Origin: Streptomyces sp. R33
GTDB taxonomy: Bacteria > Actinomycetota > Actinomycetes > Streptomycetales > Streptomycetaceae
Reading direction: 5' to 3'
Assembly (NCBI RefSeq): GCF_041200175.1
Contig: NZ_CP165727.1
Location: 3,973,501-4,037,500, forward strand
DNA: 64,000 nucleotides
The notes below the pieces were generated by a model. It was not told where the DNA came from. It worked only from the letters and a program-made list of their open reading frames with translations, and made no database searches. A program made the position numbers and the translations under genes. Positions 14,980-26,012 of the stretch are shown here, one piece after another (within the stretch, counting starts at the first letter, position 1; each line of letters starts with the position of its first letter).

Positions 14980-16074
14980 TCAGACGCCTGCGTACGAGTG
15001 CTTGCCGCTGAGCAGGATGTTCACGCCGTAGTAGTTCCAGATCCAGCAGGCGAAGGCGAAGAGCGCGAGGTACGCGGCCTTGCGGCCCTTCCAGCCGGCG
15101 GTGGCGCGGGCGTGCAGGTAGCAGGCGTACGCCACCCAGGTCACGAAGGACCAGACCTCCTTGGGGTCCCAGCCCCAGTAGCGGCCCCAGGCGTCGCCGG
15201 CCCAGATCGCGCCCGCGACGATGGTGAAGGTCCACAGCGGGAACACGGCCGCGTTGATGCGGTACGAGAACTTGTCGAGCGAGGCCGCCGAGGGCAGCCG
15301 CTCCAGCACCGAGGAGCGGAAGCGGCCCGGCGTGCGGCCCTGCTCGAGGTGGCTCTCGTAGGAGTCGCGGAACAGGTAGAGCACCGCGCCGGCGGCGCCG
15401 ATGTAGAAGACCGCGCCGCAGAAGATCGCGGTGGAGACGTGGATCCACAGCCAGTACGAGTGCAGGGCCGGGACCAGCTGGTCGCTGTCGGTGTAGAGCC
15501 AGGTGGTGGCGATGCCCAGGTCCAGCAGGACGGTGGTGACCAGGATCAGGCCGAGCCAGCGGACGTTCTTCTTCAGCGCCAGGAGCAGCAGGTAGGCGCC
15601 GACGGCGACGGTGGAGAAGGTCACCGAGAACTCGTACATGTTGCCCCAGGGGGCCCGCTGCACGGACATCGCGCGGGCGACCACGCCGGCCGCCTCGATG
15701 AGGAAGCCGAGTGCGGTCAGCGAGACCGCGATGCGGCCGTACAGGTCGCCGTTCTCGGTGCCGCCGGCCGCGCCGGGGCCGTCCGGGACGTCGCGGGTGC
15801 CGGCGGCGGAGCGGGTGACGACCTTCGGCTTGTCGAGGACGGCCGTTCCCCCCTTGCCGCGCACCTGGACCGCGGGGGCGTCGGCGGCCCCGGCCCCGGC
15901 GGCCTTGGTGCCGGTCAGCGCCGCGGCCGTACGGCCCACCTTGCTGCGGCTGCCGAAGGTCCACTCGGCGATGTGTGCGAGGAAGGCGAGCGTGTAGACC
16001 GCCATCGACGAATAGACCAGGTAGTTGCTGATCTGGGCCAAGTTCTCGTTGACTTCGGCTGCGAGCGGCGTCAT
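14980..16074 (-). CDS. ccsB: c-type cytochrome biogenesis protein CcsB (CcsA/ResC family)
   Basis: The 364-residue membrane protein forms the heme-handling half of the System II cytochrome c synthase. The diagnostic WWD motif is present as 'WGRYWGWDPKE' near residue 300, with surrounding conserved His residues and about eight membrane helices. A linker of about 70 residues rich in Ala/Lys/Gly (about 55-110) separates the first helix from the rest. Its ATG overlaps the resB stop (ATGA). Together with ResB, CcdA and the TlpA-like protein it completes the pathway at the outer face of the membrane. Confidence 0.93.
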   Translation of the reverse strand: MTPLAAEVNENLAQISNYLVYSSMAVYTLAFLAHIAEWTFGSRSKVGRTAAALTGTKAAGAGAADAPAVQVRGKGGTAVLDKPKVVTRSAAGTRDVPDGPGAAGGTENGDLYGRIAVSLTALGFLIEAAGVVARAMSVQRAPWGNMYEFSVTFSTVAVGAYLLLLALKKNVRWLGLILVTTVLLDLGIATTWLYTDSDQLVPALHSYWLWIHVSTAIFCGAVFYIGAAGAVLYLFRDSYESHLEQGRTPGRFRSSVLERLPSAASLDKFSYRINAAVFPLWTFTIVAGAIWAGDAWGRYWGWDPKEVWSFVTWVAYACYLHARATAGWKGRKAAYLALFAFACWIWNYYGVNILLSGKHSYAGV

Positions 16075-17795
16075 CCGCGCTCCCCTTCGACAGTTTCCTT
16101 GACAGGTTGGTCGGGCGCCGTGGGCGCCTGCTGGTGGAGGGCGGCGGCGAGCTGCCCCAGCTCCTCGGGGAGCTTGGCCGACTCGCTGCGGCCGAGGCCC
16201 GCCATCTCGACGACGGTCACGCCGTCCTCGCCGGCCACCGCGCGCACCCAGACCCGGCGGCGCTGGATGAACAGCGACGCGGCCAGGCCGCCGATGGCGG
16301 CGATCGCGCCCCCGAGGGCCAGGCCGCTGCCCGGCTGCCGGGTGATCGAGAAGGTGGCCCAGCGCTCGACGCCCTCGAACTTCACGGTGCCCGCGCCGTT
16401 CGGCAGCTCCATCGTCTCGCCGGGCAGCAGCCGCTTCTTGAACAGCTGCCCGTCGGCGTCCTTGAACTCCTGCATCTTGGAGGTGTTCAGCTGGTACACG
16501 TTCTGCGGCAGACCCGCGTCCACGCCCAGGCTGCCGTGGTAGGCGCTCAGCGCGAGGACGGGGAACTTCAGGTCCGGGAACTGGGAGAGCATCGTGCCCT
16601 TGCCCTCACCGGCGAAGGTCGGCACGAACATGGCGTTGAAGCCGAGCTGCTCCTTGTTGCCGTCCTTGTCGCGGTAGCCGTCCGGGACCTTCACGGCGCC
16701 GGAGGAGCTGAGGTTCGCGTCGAAGGGCAGCATCGGCACGGCGTCCTTGAAGACCACCTTGCCGGTCGGGTCGGTCACGGAGACGATCGGCGCGTAGCCG
16801 TGGCCGAGCAGGTAGACCTTGGACCCGTCGACCTCCATGGGCTTGTTGACCTGGATCTCGCGCTTCTGCGGTGCGCCGTCCGCGCCGTCGCTGAAGGTGA
16901 CGTACGCCTTGAAGTCGCGCGCGGTGCCCTTCTGCGGGCCGCTCTCCTCGTACGTGGCGTCGAACTTGTCGAGCGTGAAGGAGAAGGGCGCCAGGTCGTC
17001 GGCGCTGAAGAAGCTGCCGTACTTGAAGTCGTCGTACTGGGTCAGCGTGTTCGCGAAGCCCTTGCCGCGCAGCACGAGCTTGCCGCCCTCGGACTTGAAC
17101 AGCTGGCCCCAGGCGAACGCGACCAGCATCACGATCAGGGCGATGTGGAAGGCCAGGTTTCCGGCCTCGCGGAGGTAGCCCTTCTCGGCGGCCACGGCGG
17201 ACGCACCGGCCTCGGTACGGAAACGCCGGCCGCCGAGGACGGTCTTCGCGTGTGCGAGCACCTCGTCGGGGGACTTCTCCGTACGCCACGTCGCGTACGC
17301 GGGCAGCCGGTCCAGGCGCCGGGGGGCGCCGGGCGGGCGGCCGGTGAGCTGGCCGACGAACTGCCAGCTGCGCGGGACGATGCAGCCGATCAGCGAGATG
17401 AACAGCAGCAGGTAGATCGCGGAGAACCACACCGAGCTGTACACGTCGAAGAGCTGGAGCTTCTCGGCGAGCGGGACCCAGAAGGAGTGGTCCTTCTTCC
17501 ACTGGGCCACCTTCATCGCGTCGACCTGGTTCTGCGGGACGAGCGAGCCCGGAATGGAGCCCAGGGAGAGCAGGAAGAGGAGGATCAGCGCCACGCGCAT
17601 GGACGTGAGCTGCCGCCAGAACCAGCGGACCCAGCCGATCACGCCGATGCCGACGGGGCCGCCGGTGTCCTCCGCGGGGGCGGTGGACAGCTGCGCGCCG
17701 GCGGCGGCTTCGCTCGCGTCTGCGGTGTCTGCGGCGTCCGCGGCTTCCTCGGACGGGTTCGGCGCCTCGGTGGACGCCTTGTCTGTCGTACTCAT
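16071..17795 (-). CDS. resB: cytochrome c biogenesis protein ResB
   Basis: The 574-residue protein has an acidic Ala-rich N-terminus (about 1-50), three membrane helices in the first half, a large exported domain (about 225-470) and a final helix near 480-500. This is the ResB/Ccs1 layout, the partner of CcsB in System II. It sits 13 nt after ccdA and overlaps ccsB by 4 nt, so the genes form one operon. The membrane part has the RFWRQLTSMRVALILLFLL start typical of the family. Confidence 0.93.
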   Translation of the reverse strand: MSTTDKASTEAPNPSEEAADAADTADASEAAAGAQLSTAPAEDTGGPVGIGVIGWVRWFWRQLTSMRVALILLFLLSLGSIPGSLVPQNQVDAMKVAQWKKDHSFWVPLAEKLQLFDVYSSVWFSAIYLLLFISLIGCIVPRSWQFVGQLTGRPPGAPRRLDRLPAYATWRTEKSPDEVLAHAKTVLGGRRFRTEAGASAVAAEKGYLREAGNLAFHIALIVMLVAFAWGQLFKSEGGKLVLRGKGFANTLTQYDDFKYGSFFSADDLAPFSFTLDKFDATYEESGPQKGTARDFKAYVTFSDGADGAPQKREIQVNKPMEVDGSKVYLLGHGYAPIVSVTDPTGKVVFKDAVPMLPFDANLSSSGAVKVPDGYRDKDGNKEQLGFNAMFVPTFAGEGKGTMLSQFPDLKFPVLALSAYHGSLGVDAGLPQNVYQLNTSKMQEFKDADGQLFKKRLLPGETMELPNGAGTVKFEGVERWATFSITRQPGSGLALGGAIAAIGGLAASLFIQRRRVWVRAVAGEDGVTVVEMAGLGRSESAKLPEELGQLAAALHQQAPTAPDQPVKETVEGERG

Positions 17796-17808
17796 GTGTG
17801 TGTAGTCC

Positions 17809-18588
17809 TCAGATCCCCACCGTGAAGCCTTGGGTCCAGCTCTGCATGTCGTTGACGATGCTGGCCCACAAACCTGTGACGAGCAGCAGACCGGTCAGGA
17901 CCAGCATGCCGCCGCCGATCCGCATCACCCATGCATAGTGCTGCTTCACCCAGCCGAAAGCGCCGAGCGCCTTGCGGAAGGCGATCGCGGCGAGGATGAA
18001 GGGCAGGCCCAGGCCCAGACAGTAGGCGACGGTCAGCAGCGCGCCCCGGCCGGCGCTCGCCTGGTCGATGGAGAGCGTGTTGACCGCGGCGAGGGTCGGG
18101 CCCATGCAGGGGGTCCAGCCGACACCGAACAGGACGCCGAGCACGGGCGCGCCGAGCAGGCCCGCGGTCGGCTTCTTGTGGAAGCGGAACTCGCGCATCG
18201 TCAGCCCCGGGATCAGGCCCATGAAGAAGAGGCCGAGGACGATCACCAGACCGCCGAGGACCCGGGAGATGATCTCCCTGTTCTCCTGGAGCGTGCCGCC
18301 GAAGTACCCGAAGAGCGCGCCGGTGGAGACGAACACGGCCGTGAAGCCGGCGATGAACAGGCTCGCCCCGGCCAGCATCCGGCCGCGCCGGGCCTCGGCG
18401 AGGTCGGCGCCGCTGATGCCGGTGACGTACGAGAGGTAGCCGGGGACCAGCGGCAGCACGCAGGGCGAGAAGAACGAGACGAGTCCGGCGAGGACCGAGA
18501 TGGGCAGCGCCAGCATCAGGGCCCCGTCGAGGACCGTCGTGTTCACGCCGGCCGGCTCGGCGGCCAGGGTGAGGAGCTCGGGGACCAC
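17809..18588 (-). CDS. ccdA: cytochrome c biogenesis protein CcdA
   Basis: The 259-residue membrane protein passes electrons across the membrane to the extracytoplasmic thioredoxin that keeps apocytochrome Cys residues reduced. Six helices and the two redox Cys regions are visible: FFSPCVLPLVPGYLSY (about 39-54) and GVGWTPCMGPTL (about 150-161). It starts 4 nt after the stop of the TlpA-like gene and precedes resB. Confidence 0.94.
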   Translation of the reverse strand: MVPELLTLAAEPAGVNTTVLDGALMLALPISVLAGLVSFFSPCVLPLVPGYLSYVTGISGADLAEARRGRMLAGASLFIAGFTAVFVSTGALFGYFGGTLQENREIISRVLGGLVIVLGLFFMGLIPGLTMREFRFHKKPTAGLLGAPVLGVLFGVGWTPCMGPTLAAVNTLSIDQASAGRGALLTVAYCLGLGLPFILAAIAFRKALGAFGWVKQHYAWVMRIGGGMLVLTGLLLVTGLWASIVNDMQSWTQGFTVGI

Positions 18589-18592
18589 GAGG

Positions 18593-19189
18593 TCACTGCT
18601 CCGCGAGAACGGGGTCGATCATGGAGCGCAGCTGCTGGTCGTTGATCGCGACGAGGGTGCGGGCGGCGATCTTGCCCTCCTTGTCGAGGACGATCGTGGA
18701 GGGGATGGCCTGCGGGTTCAAGGTGCCTGCAGGGAAGCGGAGCATCAGCTTCCCGTCCGGGTCGTAGAGGCTCGGGTAGGTGATCCCGAAGTTCTCCTCG
18801 AACGCGACGGCGTTCTGCTTGCTGTTGTCGCGGGTGTTGATGCCGACGAACGCGACGTCCTTGCCGCCGTCGGCGAGCTCCTTGGACACCTGCGCGAAGT
18901 ACTTGGCCTCGTTGCGGCACGGCGGGCACCAGGAGCCCCACACATTGAGGACGACGACCTTGCCCTTGAGGCTGGTGACGTCGAGGGGCTTGCCGTCGAC
19001 GGTCTCGCCGTCGAGCTTGGGCGCCTCGGTGCGCGAGCCCTTGGCGACGGTGGAGATGCCGCCGGCGCCGGTCACGTAGTTGCCGCCGGCGGAGCCGTTC
19101 GGCTTGCCGCCGCCGTCGTCGCACGCCGACAGGGTCACGGCGCTCGCGAGGGTCACCGCGGTGAGCAGGAGAGCACGGCCAATTCTCAT
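18593..19189 (-). CDS. TlpA/ResA-like thioredoxin lipoprotein
   Basis: The 198-residue protein has a signal peptide with lipobox LSAC (Cys 23) and a thioredoxin fold with the active-site WGSWCPPC (Cys 88 and Cys 91). In System II the protein acts outside the membrane to reduce the CxxCH cysteines of apocytochrome c, drawing electrons from CcdA. It is the first gene of the tlpA-ccdA-resB-ccsB operon. Confidence 0.93.
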   Translation of the reverse strand: MRIGRALLLTAVTLASAVTLSACDDGGGKPNGSAGGNYVTGAGGISTVAKGSRTEAPKLDGETVDGKPLDVTSLKGKVVVLNVWGSWCPPCRNEAKYFAQVSKELADGGKDVAFVGINTRDNSKQNAVAFEENFGITYPSLYDPDGKLMLRFPAGTLNPQAIPSTIVLDKEGKIAARTLVAINDQQLRSMIDPVLAEQ

Positions 19190-19279
19190 GTGAAAAGTTT
19201 CGCATGAGCGATTTGCGGATCTTTCCCGCCCCCCGACGGGATGCCGAGCCGCTGGTCAGCCGGTCGGCCGGCCGCCCGG

Positions 19280-20515
19280 TCAGGCAGCGGAGAGGTACGC
19301 GTTCCAGCCACCGGCCGGCGGCTGGCCCGGGGCCAGCCCCTGGAGCCGCGCCAGCAGCCTGGGGTCCTGAACGTCGAGCCAGTCGGCGAACTGCCGGAAG
19401 GAGACCAGCCGTACGTCCTTTTTGTCCGACATGCCCTTGAGGGCTTCCTCGACGGCGTCCATGTAGATGCCGCCGTTCCATTCCTCGAAGTGGTTGCCGA
19501 TGAAGAGCGGCGCGCGGTTCGTCTCGTACGCGCGCCGGAAACCGCCGAGGTAGGTGCCGGTGGCCTGGGTGCGCCAGGCCGGGTAGTTGGAGGGCACGCC
19601 CCGGGTGGTGTTCTTCGACTGGTTGGCGAGGATGTTGTAGTCCATCGACAGCACCTCGAAGGAGTGCCCGGGGAACGGCATGGACTGCAGCGGCAGGTCC
19701 CAGATGCCCGACTTCTTCCCCGGCCACACCTGGAGGCCGCCGGGCGAGGAGGCGTCGTAGCGCCAGCCCATCTTCTGCGCGACCGGCAGCATGTCGTCCC
19801 GGCCGAGCAGGCAGGGGGTGCGGCCGCCGACCAGTTCCTTGCGGTAGTCGAAGGGCAGGGGTTCGAGGTCGGTGAAGCCGGTGTTGGTGCGCCAGTTGGT
19901 GACGAAGGACACGGCCTGGTCGATCTCGCTCTGCCAGTCGTCCGGGGTCCAGTGGGCGACGGAGCCGGAGCCGGCGCAGAAGTGGCCGTTGAAGTGGGTC
20001 CCGATCTCGTGGCCGTCGAGCCACGCCTCGCGGACGCACTTCAGGGTGTTACGGACGTTCTCGTCCTTGAGGTAGCCGATGTCGGAGGCCCCGGCCGGGT
20101 TGTTCGGCGGCTTGTAGAGGTCCTTCTTCGACTCGGGCAGCAGGTAGATGCCGGAGAGGAAGAACGTCATGGCCGCGCCGTGATCCTTGGCGAGCTTGAG
20201 GAAGCGCGGGAAGAGGCCGTTGCCGATCTCTCCCGCGCCGTCCCAGCTGAACACCACGAACTGCGGCGGGGTCTCGCCCGGCTGGAGCGGTACGGGCTTG
20301 TCCGGCTGCCGGGGCTGCGGGCCGGAGTCGGCGGTGGAGCCGTCACCGATCGGCCGGGCCGCGGGCGCGGACCCGGACGGGCCGGAGCCGCCGGGACCCG
20401 GGCCCGGACGGGCCGGGCGGTCGCCGGCGCCGCAGCCGACGACCCCGGCCGCCACCGCGGCTGCGCCGAGCCCGAGCAGTCCCCTTCGAGTGAAGTCGCG
20501 CTTCGCGTCGCTCAT
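19280..20515 (-). CDS. Tat-exported lipoprotein, polysaccharide-deacetylase-like
   Basis: The 411-residue protein starts with a Tat signal (FTRRGLLGLG) and a lipobox (VVGC), then a Pro/Gly-rich linker to about residue 75. The catalytic domain resembles NodB-type deacetylases: 'FVVFSWDGAGE', a GHEIGTHFNGH segment with the metal-binding His pair, and SFRQFADWL near the end. The first motif has a single Asp where classical enzymes have two. It likely acts on a surface polysaccharide. It follows the cytochrome c operon region but has its own upstream gap, so operon membership is uncertain. Confidence 0.8.
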   Translation of the reverse strand: MSDAKRDFTRRGLLGLGAAAVAAGVVGCGAGDRPARPGPGPGGSGPSGSAPAARPIGDGSTADSGPQPRQPDKPVPLQPGETPPQFVVFSWDGAGEIGNGLFPRFLKLAKDHGAAMTFFLSGIYLLPESKKDLYKPPNNPAGASDIGYLKDENVRNTLKCVREAWLDGHEIGTHFNGHFCAGSGSVAHWTPDDWQSEIDQAVSFVTNWRTNTGFTDLEPLPFDYRKELVGGRTPCLLGRDDMLPVAQKMGWRYDASSPGGLQVWPGKKSGIWDLPLQSMPFPGHSFEVLSMDYNILANQSKNTTRGVPSNYPAWRTQATGTYLGGFRRAYETNRAPLFIGNHFEEWNGGIYMDAVEEALKGMSDKKDVRLVSFRQFADWLDVQDPRLLARLQGLAPGQPPAGGWNAYLSAA

Positions 20516-20589
20516 GAATAGTCACATAAACGGACTTTTCAATGAAGTCGAGGCTCCGCGCGGCGATTCGACAGGACTTGTATGAACTT

Positions 20590-21266
20590 TTAGGCGCCGA
20601 AGGCCTTCGACTTGCCCTTCACCGGCTTCGCCCCCGCGAGCAGATGCGCCGGGACCAGGTCCCGGGCCGGCTCGCTGTAGCCCACCGACACCAGCCGGTC
20701 GCCCTGGTACGTGAACGACGTCAGCGAGGCCAGCGTGCACTGCCGGCGCCGCGGGTCGTGCCACAGCCGGCGCTTCTCCGCGAAGCTGCGCACGATCCAG
20801 ATCGGCAGCTGGTGGCTGACCGCCACCGCCTCGTGGCCGCGGGCCGCATCGCGCGCCGCCTCGATGGCGCTCGTCATCCGGACGACCTGCTCCACGTACG
20901 GCTCGCCCCAGGACGGCTTGAACGGGTTCGTCAGGTGCTTCCAGTTGGCGGGCTTGCGCAGCGCGCCGTCCCCGACACCGAAGGTCTTGCCCTCGAAGAC
21001 GTTCTCCGCCTCCAGCAGGCGCGCGTCCGTCGCCACGACCAGGCCGTGGCCCTTGGCGACCGGCGCCGCCGTCTCCTGCGCCCGCTCCAGCGGGGAGGAG
21101 ACCACGTACGTGATGTCACGGTTCTGCAGGTGCTCCGCGACCCGCTCGGCCATCTCGCGGCCCAGCTCGGAGAGGTGGTAGCCGGAACGACGCCCGTAGA
21201 GGACCCCGTCCGGGTTGTGTACCTCGCCGTGCCGCATCAGGTGGACGACGGTGATCTCGCTGCTGC

Positions 21267-21270
<4 letters not shown>
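20590..21270 (-). CDS. histidine phosphatase (phosphoglycerate mutase-like)
   Basis: The 226-residue protein has the LMRHGEV catalytic motif (phosphohistidine His near residue 13), the SSPLERAQETA segment and the second catalytic His in AVSHQLPIW. Histidine phosphatases act on diverse phosphorylated small molecules; this one is not a glycolytic mutase by length. The ATG overlaps the hemL stop (ATGA), so it is translationally coupled to heme synthesis, a common arrangement in Streptomyces. Confidence 0.9.
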
Positions 21271-22601
<1,331 letters not shown>

Positions 22602-22735
22602 GGTCTCATCAGGCCGCGACTGACTTGCGGACGGGCGTTTCACCGCGCCGCCCCTGGGGAGGTCACTGCCATGATGATCAGGCTGCGTGGCGGGGGCCGC
22701 GGGGCCGGGGCAGGCAAGACCAGTCGGGTGGAGAT

Positions 22736-23344
22736 ATGCAACGCGGTGGTGGACCGGGCGAGGGTACGGACGGCCTCGACCCGCAGCGCGCCCGCGAGGC
22801 GCGCGAAGCCCGCCGACGGGGCAAGCACCGGCGCCGGGCAGCGGACGCGGCCGATCCGGTACCCGGGCCCCTCGAGGACCCGGACGGCCTGCCCAAGGGC
22901 CGCGGCATGGGTGTGACGTACAAGTACTTCGGCGCGCCCGACGGCGCGACGGCGGCCCGGGTCCCCGTCACGATGCGGCCCGAGGAGCTCGGCGGCGACG
23001 AGCTCGGCATGGGCGGCCTGTTCACGAAGATCAAGCCGGAGACGGTGGCCGCGATGGTCCTGACGGGCATCGAGGGCATACCCCTGCACAAGGTCCCCCC
23101 GCTGGAGCTGGTCGTCCTCCACCCCGACTACGCGGTGGTCAAGCTCCCGATGACGGTGGTCGACCCGCTGCGCGGCATCGGCGAGGAATCGGTCGGCGCC
23201 GCGGCGTTCATCTGGTCCACGGTCCCGGACCGCGGCGGCCCCCGCGACGCCTTCAACGTCTACCAGCTGCTCCACGAGTGGCAGGACTTCAGCCACCGCC
23301 TCCACGAGGCCGGCCACCAGCCGTACTGCCTGGTCTGGCCCTGA
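22736..23344 (+). CDS. conserved hypothetical protein, divergent from hemL
   Basis: The 202-residue protein begins at an ATG preceded by GTGGAG. The first 55 residues are charged and Arg-rich; the rest (from GVTYKYFGAPDG) is a compact alpha/beta domain with many V, L and P and a C-terminal WQDFSHRLHEAGHQPYCLVW. No catalytic motif or membrane helix is seen. Full codon bias is present. I recognise no named family. Confidence 0.75.
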   Translation: MQRGGGPGEGTDGLDPQRAREAREARRRGKHRRRAADAADPVPGPLEDPDGLPKGRGMGVTYKYFGAPDGATAARVPVTMRPEELGGDELGMGGLFTKIKPETVAAMVLTGIEGIPLHKVPPLELVVLHPDYAVVKLPMTVVDPLRGIGEESVGAAAFIWSTVPDRGGPRDAFNVYQLLHEWQDFSHRLHEAGHQPYCLVWP

Positions 23345-23362
23345 CGGCTTCCGGTCGCCCGG

Positions 23363-24394
23363 TCAGCCGGCGGCGAGGGTCTTCAGGGCGCGCTCGTGCA
23401 GCGGGTTGATCCGGATGCGCGAGGCGGCGCCGTTGTGGACGGCGTTGGTGACGATCACCACGTACCGGCCGGTGGCGGGAGCGAGGTGGAGGCTCGTACC
23501 GGTGAATCCGTGGTGGTACGCCACGGTGCCGCCCGCGGCGAGGATCCAGCCCAGACCGCGCTGCAGGCCCGGCTCGATCTCGGCCTGCGGGACGAGGCTG
23601 GTCCGCAGCCACCCGTCCAGCGGACTCCCGTCGCCTGCGAGCAGGTGCTCGGCGTACGTGGCGAGGTCGGCGGCCGGTGCGAAGACCCCGGCGTGGCCGG
23701 CGACGCCGCCCATCACGGCCGCGTTCTCGTCGTGGACGGCCCCCCAGAGCCGGTCGTGGCCGTCGTGCCGCTCGGTCGGCGCGACCCGGGGCGACTGCGC
23801 GACGGGCCCGTACGCGGTGTCCGCCATGCCCAGCTCGGCCCACAGGACGGCGGCGAGCTCGTCCAGCGGCTGCCGGTGGACGTGGGCGAGGGCCAGGCCG
23901 AGGAGGATGTAGCCGCGGTTGATGTAGCGGTGCGTGCCCGGCATGTTCTCCATGAGCTCCCGGCAGATCAGCTCGTGCAGGGGCCGCTCGGTCAGGTCGT
24001 AGAGGTCGAGCCGGGTCGCGGCCCGCAGGCCGGAGGTGTGCGAGAGCAGCTGGCGCACGGTGGCCTCCGCGCTCGGCATCGCGCCCTCCATCGGCGGCAG
24101 GAACTCCCGTACCCGGGTGTCGAGGTCGAGCAGGCCCGCGTCGACGGCACGGCCGACGAGCGGCCAGGTGGCCGTGACCTTCGTCAGGGACGCGATGTCG
24201 TAGACGGTGTTCGCGTCGGGCGTGCCCGGGCCCGTGAACGGGGAGACGACGCCGGCCGACCGGACGGTGCGGTCCCCGCCCGCCGTACCGCAGACGACGA
24301 CCCCGCCCGGGGTGGCGCCGTCGGCGACGATCTCGCGCAGCGCGTCGTGCAGTCCGCTGGTCTCGGCGGTCGTGAACGGTACGGCCTGGTTCAT
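23363..24394 (-). CDS. serine hydrolase of the beta-lactamase/AmpC family
   Basis: The 343-residue protein has the SxxK motif SLTK (Ser 69), the YIN tyrosine motif in a THRYINRGY segment and, near the C-terminus, an HHGFTGTS segment standing for KTG. The family covers class C beta-lactamases, D-Ala-D-Ala carboxypeptidases and esterases; resistance function cannot be inferred. No signal peptide is present, which points to a cytoplasmic esterase-type role. The ATG at 24394 has GGAGG upstream. Confidence 0.88.
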   Translation of the reverse strand: MNQAVPFTTAETSGLHDALREIVADGATPGGVVVCGTAGGDRTVRSAGVVSPFTGPGTPDANTVYDIASLTKVTATWPLVGRAVDAGLLDLDTRVREFLPPMEGAMPSAEATVRQLLSHTSGLRAATRLDLYDLTERPLHELICRELMENMPGTHRYINRGYILLGLALAHVHRQPLDELAAVLWAELGMADTAYGPVAQSPRVAPTERHDGHDRLWGAVHDENAAVMGGVAGHAGVFAPAADLATYAEHLLAGDGSPLDGWLRTSLVPQAEIEPGLQRGLGWILAAGGTVAYHHGFTGTSLHLAPATGRYVVIVTNAVHNGAASRIRINPLHERALKTLAAG

Positions 24395-24483
24395 CTGTGC
24401 CTCCGGCTCGGTCGTGGCCTCTGCTCTCACCACCCAGCCTGGCCATCCCGTCGCACCAGTGCCCGTAGCCGCGCCGGAGGCGG

Positions 24484-25908
24484 CTAGGCGGCGGTCCGGG
24501 CCGCCGGCGGGATGTTCTGGTTGAGGCGGAACACGTTCCCCGGGTCCCACTCGGTCTTCAGCGCCCGCAGCCGGTCCAGCTTCCGCTCCCGCGCACCGTA
24601 GGCCTGGCGGATCCGCTGCTCGCCCTCGTCCATCAGGAAGTTCACGTACACACCCGCGTGGTACGGCTCCAGCGCCGACCAGAACTCACGGACCCACCCG
24701 CACTCCTCGGCGAACCCCTCCGGCGTCTTCGTGATCCCGTTGATGTTGAGCATGTGGCCCAGCTCCCGCCCGCCCGCCGCCGTGTCGTCCTCGCCGACCC
24801 GGGCGACCGCACCGCCCAGCTGGAACAGCGGGAACCCGCTCTGCGGCGAGTCGATCCGCCCCGCGTACTCGGCCATCGTCTCCACGACCCCGTCGGCGAG
24901 CCGGTCGAGGCCGCAGCCCCGGAAGTAGTACCACCAGCCGTGCGGGAACGACGCGTCGAACATCGCCTGGTGGGCCAGGTACGGCTTCGGCCGGCACAGA
25001 TCGAGCAGTGGCCGACCGAACTCCCGCATCGGCCGCATCACTTCCTCCCCGGCCGCCACCTCCCCCACCCAGCAGCCGATCACCATCACCACGCGCCGGC
25101 CGTACAGCTCCGGCGGGATCGCCGGCAGCGGCGGGACCTTGCGGTGGACGACGATCGTCGTCAGCTCGTCGGGCACCTGCGCGATCCACTCCCGGTAGCG
25201 GCCCAGCACCTGCGCCGAATCCTCCACCGGCCACATCACCGGCCCGGCCAGCACGGTCGGGCCGACCGGGTTCAGCCGGAACGTGAACTCCGTGACGATC
25301 CCGAAATTGCCGCCCGCCCCGCGCATCCCCCAGAACAGCTCCGGCTCGTGCGACGCGCTCGCCGTGATCCGGTCCCCGGCCGCCGTGACCAGGTCGACCG
25401 ACAGCAGCTGGTCCACGCTCAGCCCGTACTTGCGGCTCAGCCAGCCGATCCCGCCGCCGAGGGTGAGCCCCGCAACGCCCGTGTGCGTCACGATCCCCGA
25501 CGGCACCGCCAGCCCGAACGGCTGCGTCGCCGCGTCCAGCTCGCCGAGCAGCACCCCCGCCTGGACCCGGACCGTACGGGCCTCGGGGTCCACCCGGACC
25601 TCCTTCAGCGCCGACAGGTCGATCACCACGCCGCCGTCGCAGACCGAATGCCCGGGGAAACTGTGCCCGCCGCTGCGCACCGCGACCGGCGCGCCCGTCT
25701 CCACCGCCCACTTCAGCGCCGCCACCACATCGGCCGAACCGGTGCAGGGCGCGATCAGGGCGGGATGCCGGTCGATCGCACCGTTCCAGATCCGCCGACG
25801 CTCCTCGTACGGGGCGTCCCCGGCCCGCACCAGGCTGCCCCTGAAGGAACGCGCCAGCTCGTGGTACGCGGAGTCGTCCAGCCGGACCGGCACAGTCGAG
25901 GTACCCAT
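24484..25908 (-). CDS. FAD-binding oxidoreductase of the berberine-bridge (BBE) family
   Basis: The 474-residue protein has the FAD-binding PCMH domain with VRSGGHSFPGHS (His 82 for covalent flavin) and GVAGLTLGGGIGWLSRKYGL. The usual second attachment Cys before this last motif is replaced (THTGVAG), so flavin would be attached once. The C-terminal BBE segment is visible as GARERKLDRLRALKTEWDP then NVFRLNQNI. Such enzymes oxidise sugars, alkaloids or polyketides. The GGGAG upstream supports the ATG at 25908. No biosynthetic cluster surrounds it. Confidence 0.9.
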   Translation of the reverse strand: MGTSTVPVRLDDSAYHELARSFRGSLVRAGDAPYEERRRIWNGAIDRHPALIAPCTGSADVVAALKWAVETGAPVAVRSGGHSFPGHSVCDGGVVIDLSALKEVRVDPEARTVRVQAGVLLGELDAATQPFGLAVPSGIVTHTGVAGLTLGGGIGWLSRKYGLSVDQLLSVDLVTAAGDRITASASHEPELFWGMRGAGGNFGIVTEFTFRLNPVGPTVLAGPVMWPVEDSAQVLGRYREWIAQVPDELTTIVVHRKVPPLPAIPPELYGRRVVMVIGCWVGEVAAGEEVMRPMREFGRPLLDLCRPKPYLAHQAMFDASFPHGWWYYFRGCGLDRLADGVVETMAEYAGRIDSPQSGFPLFQLGGAVARVGEDDTAAGGRELGHMLNINGITKTPEGFAEECGWVREFWSALEPYHAGVYVNFLMDEGEQRIRQAYGARERKLDRLRALKTEWDPGNVFRLNQNIPPAARTAA

Positions 25909-26012
25909 GCGAACTCCCGGCGGCTCGCCACCGCTCTCCCACGAGTCTTCCACCCCGCAGGCGGGCGGGCCAGCCGTGGACCGCCGACTCCCGGCGCCCA
26001 TAAAGCGGGGTT

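Noticed and set aside
23363..24394. Serine hydrolase as an antibiotic-resistance beta-lactamase
   Set aside because: It has the SxxK fold but no signal peptide and no KTG-class signature specific for beta-lactam hydrolysis.
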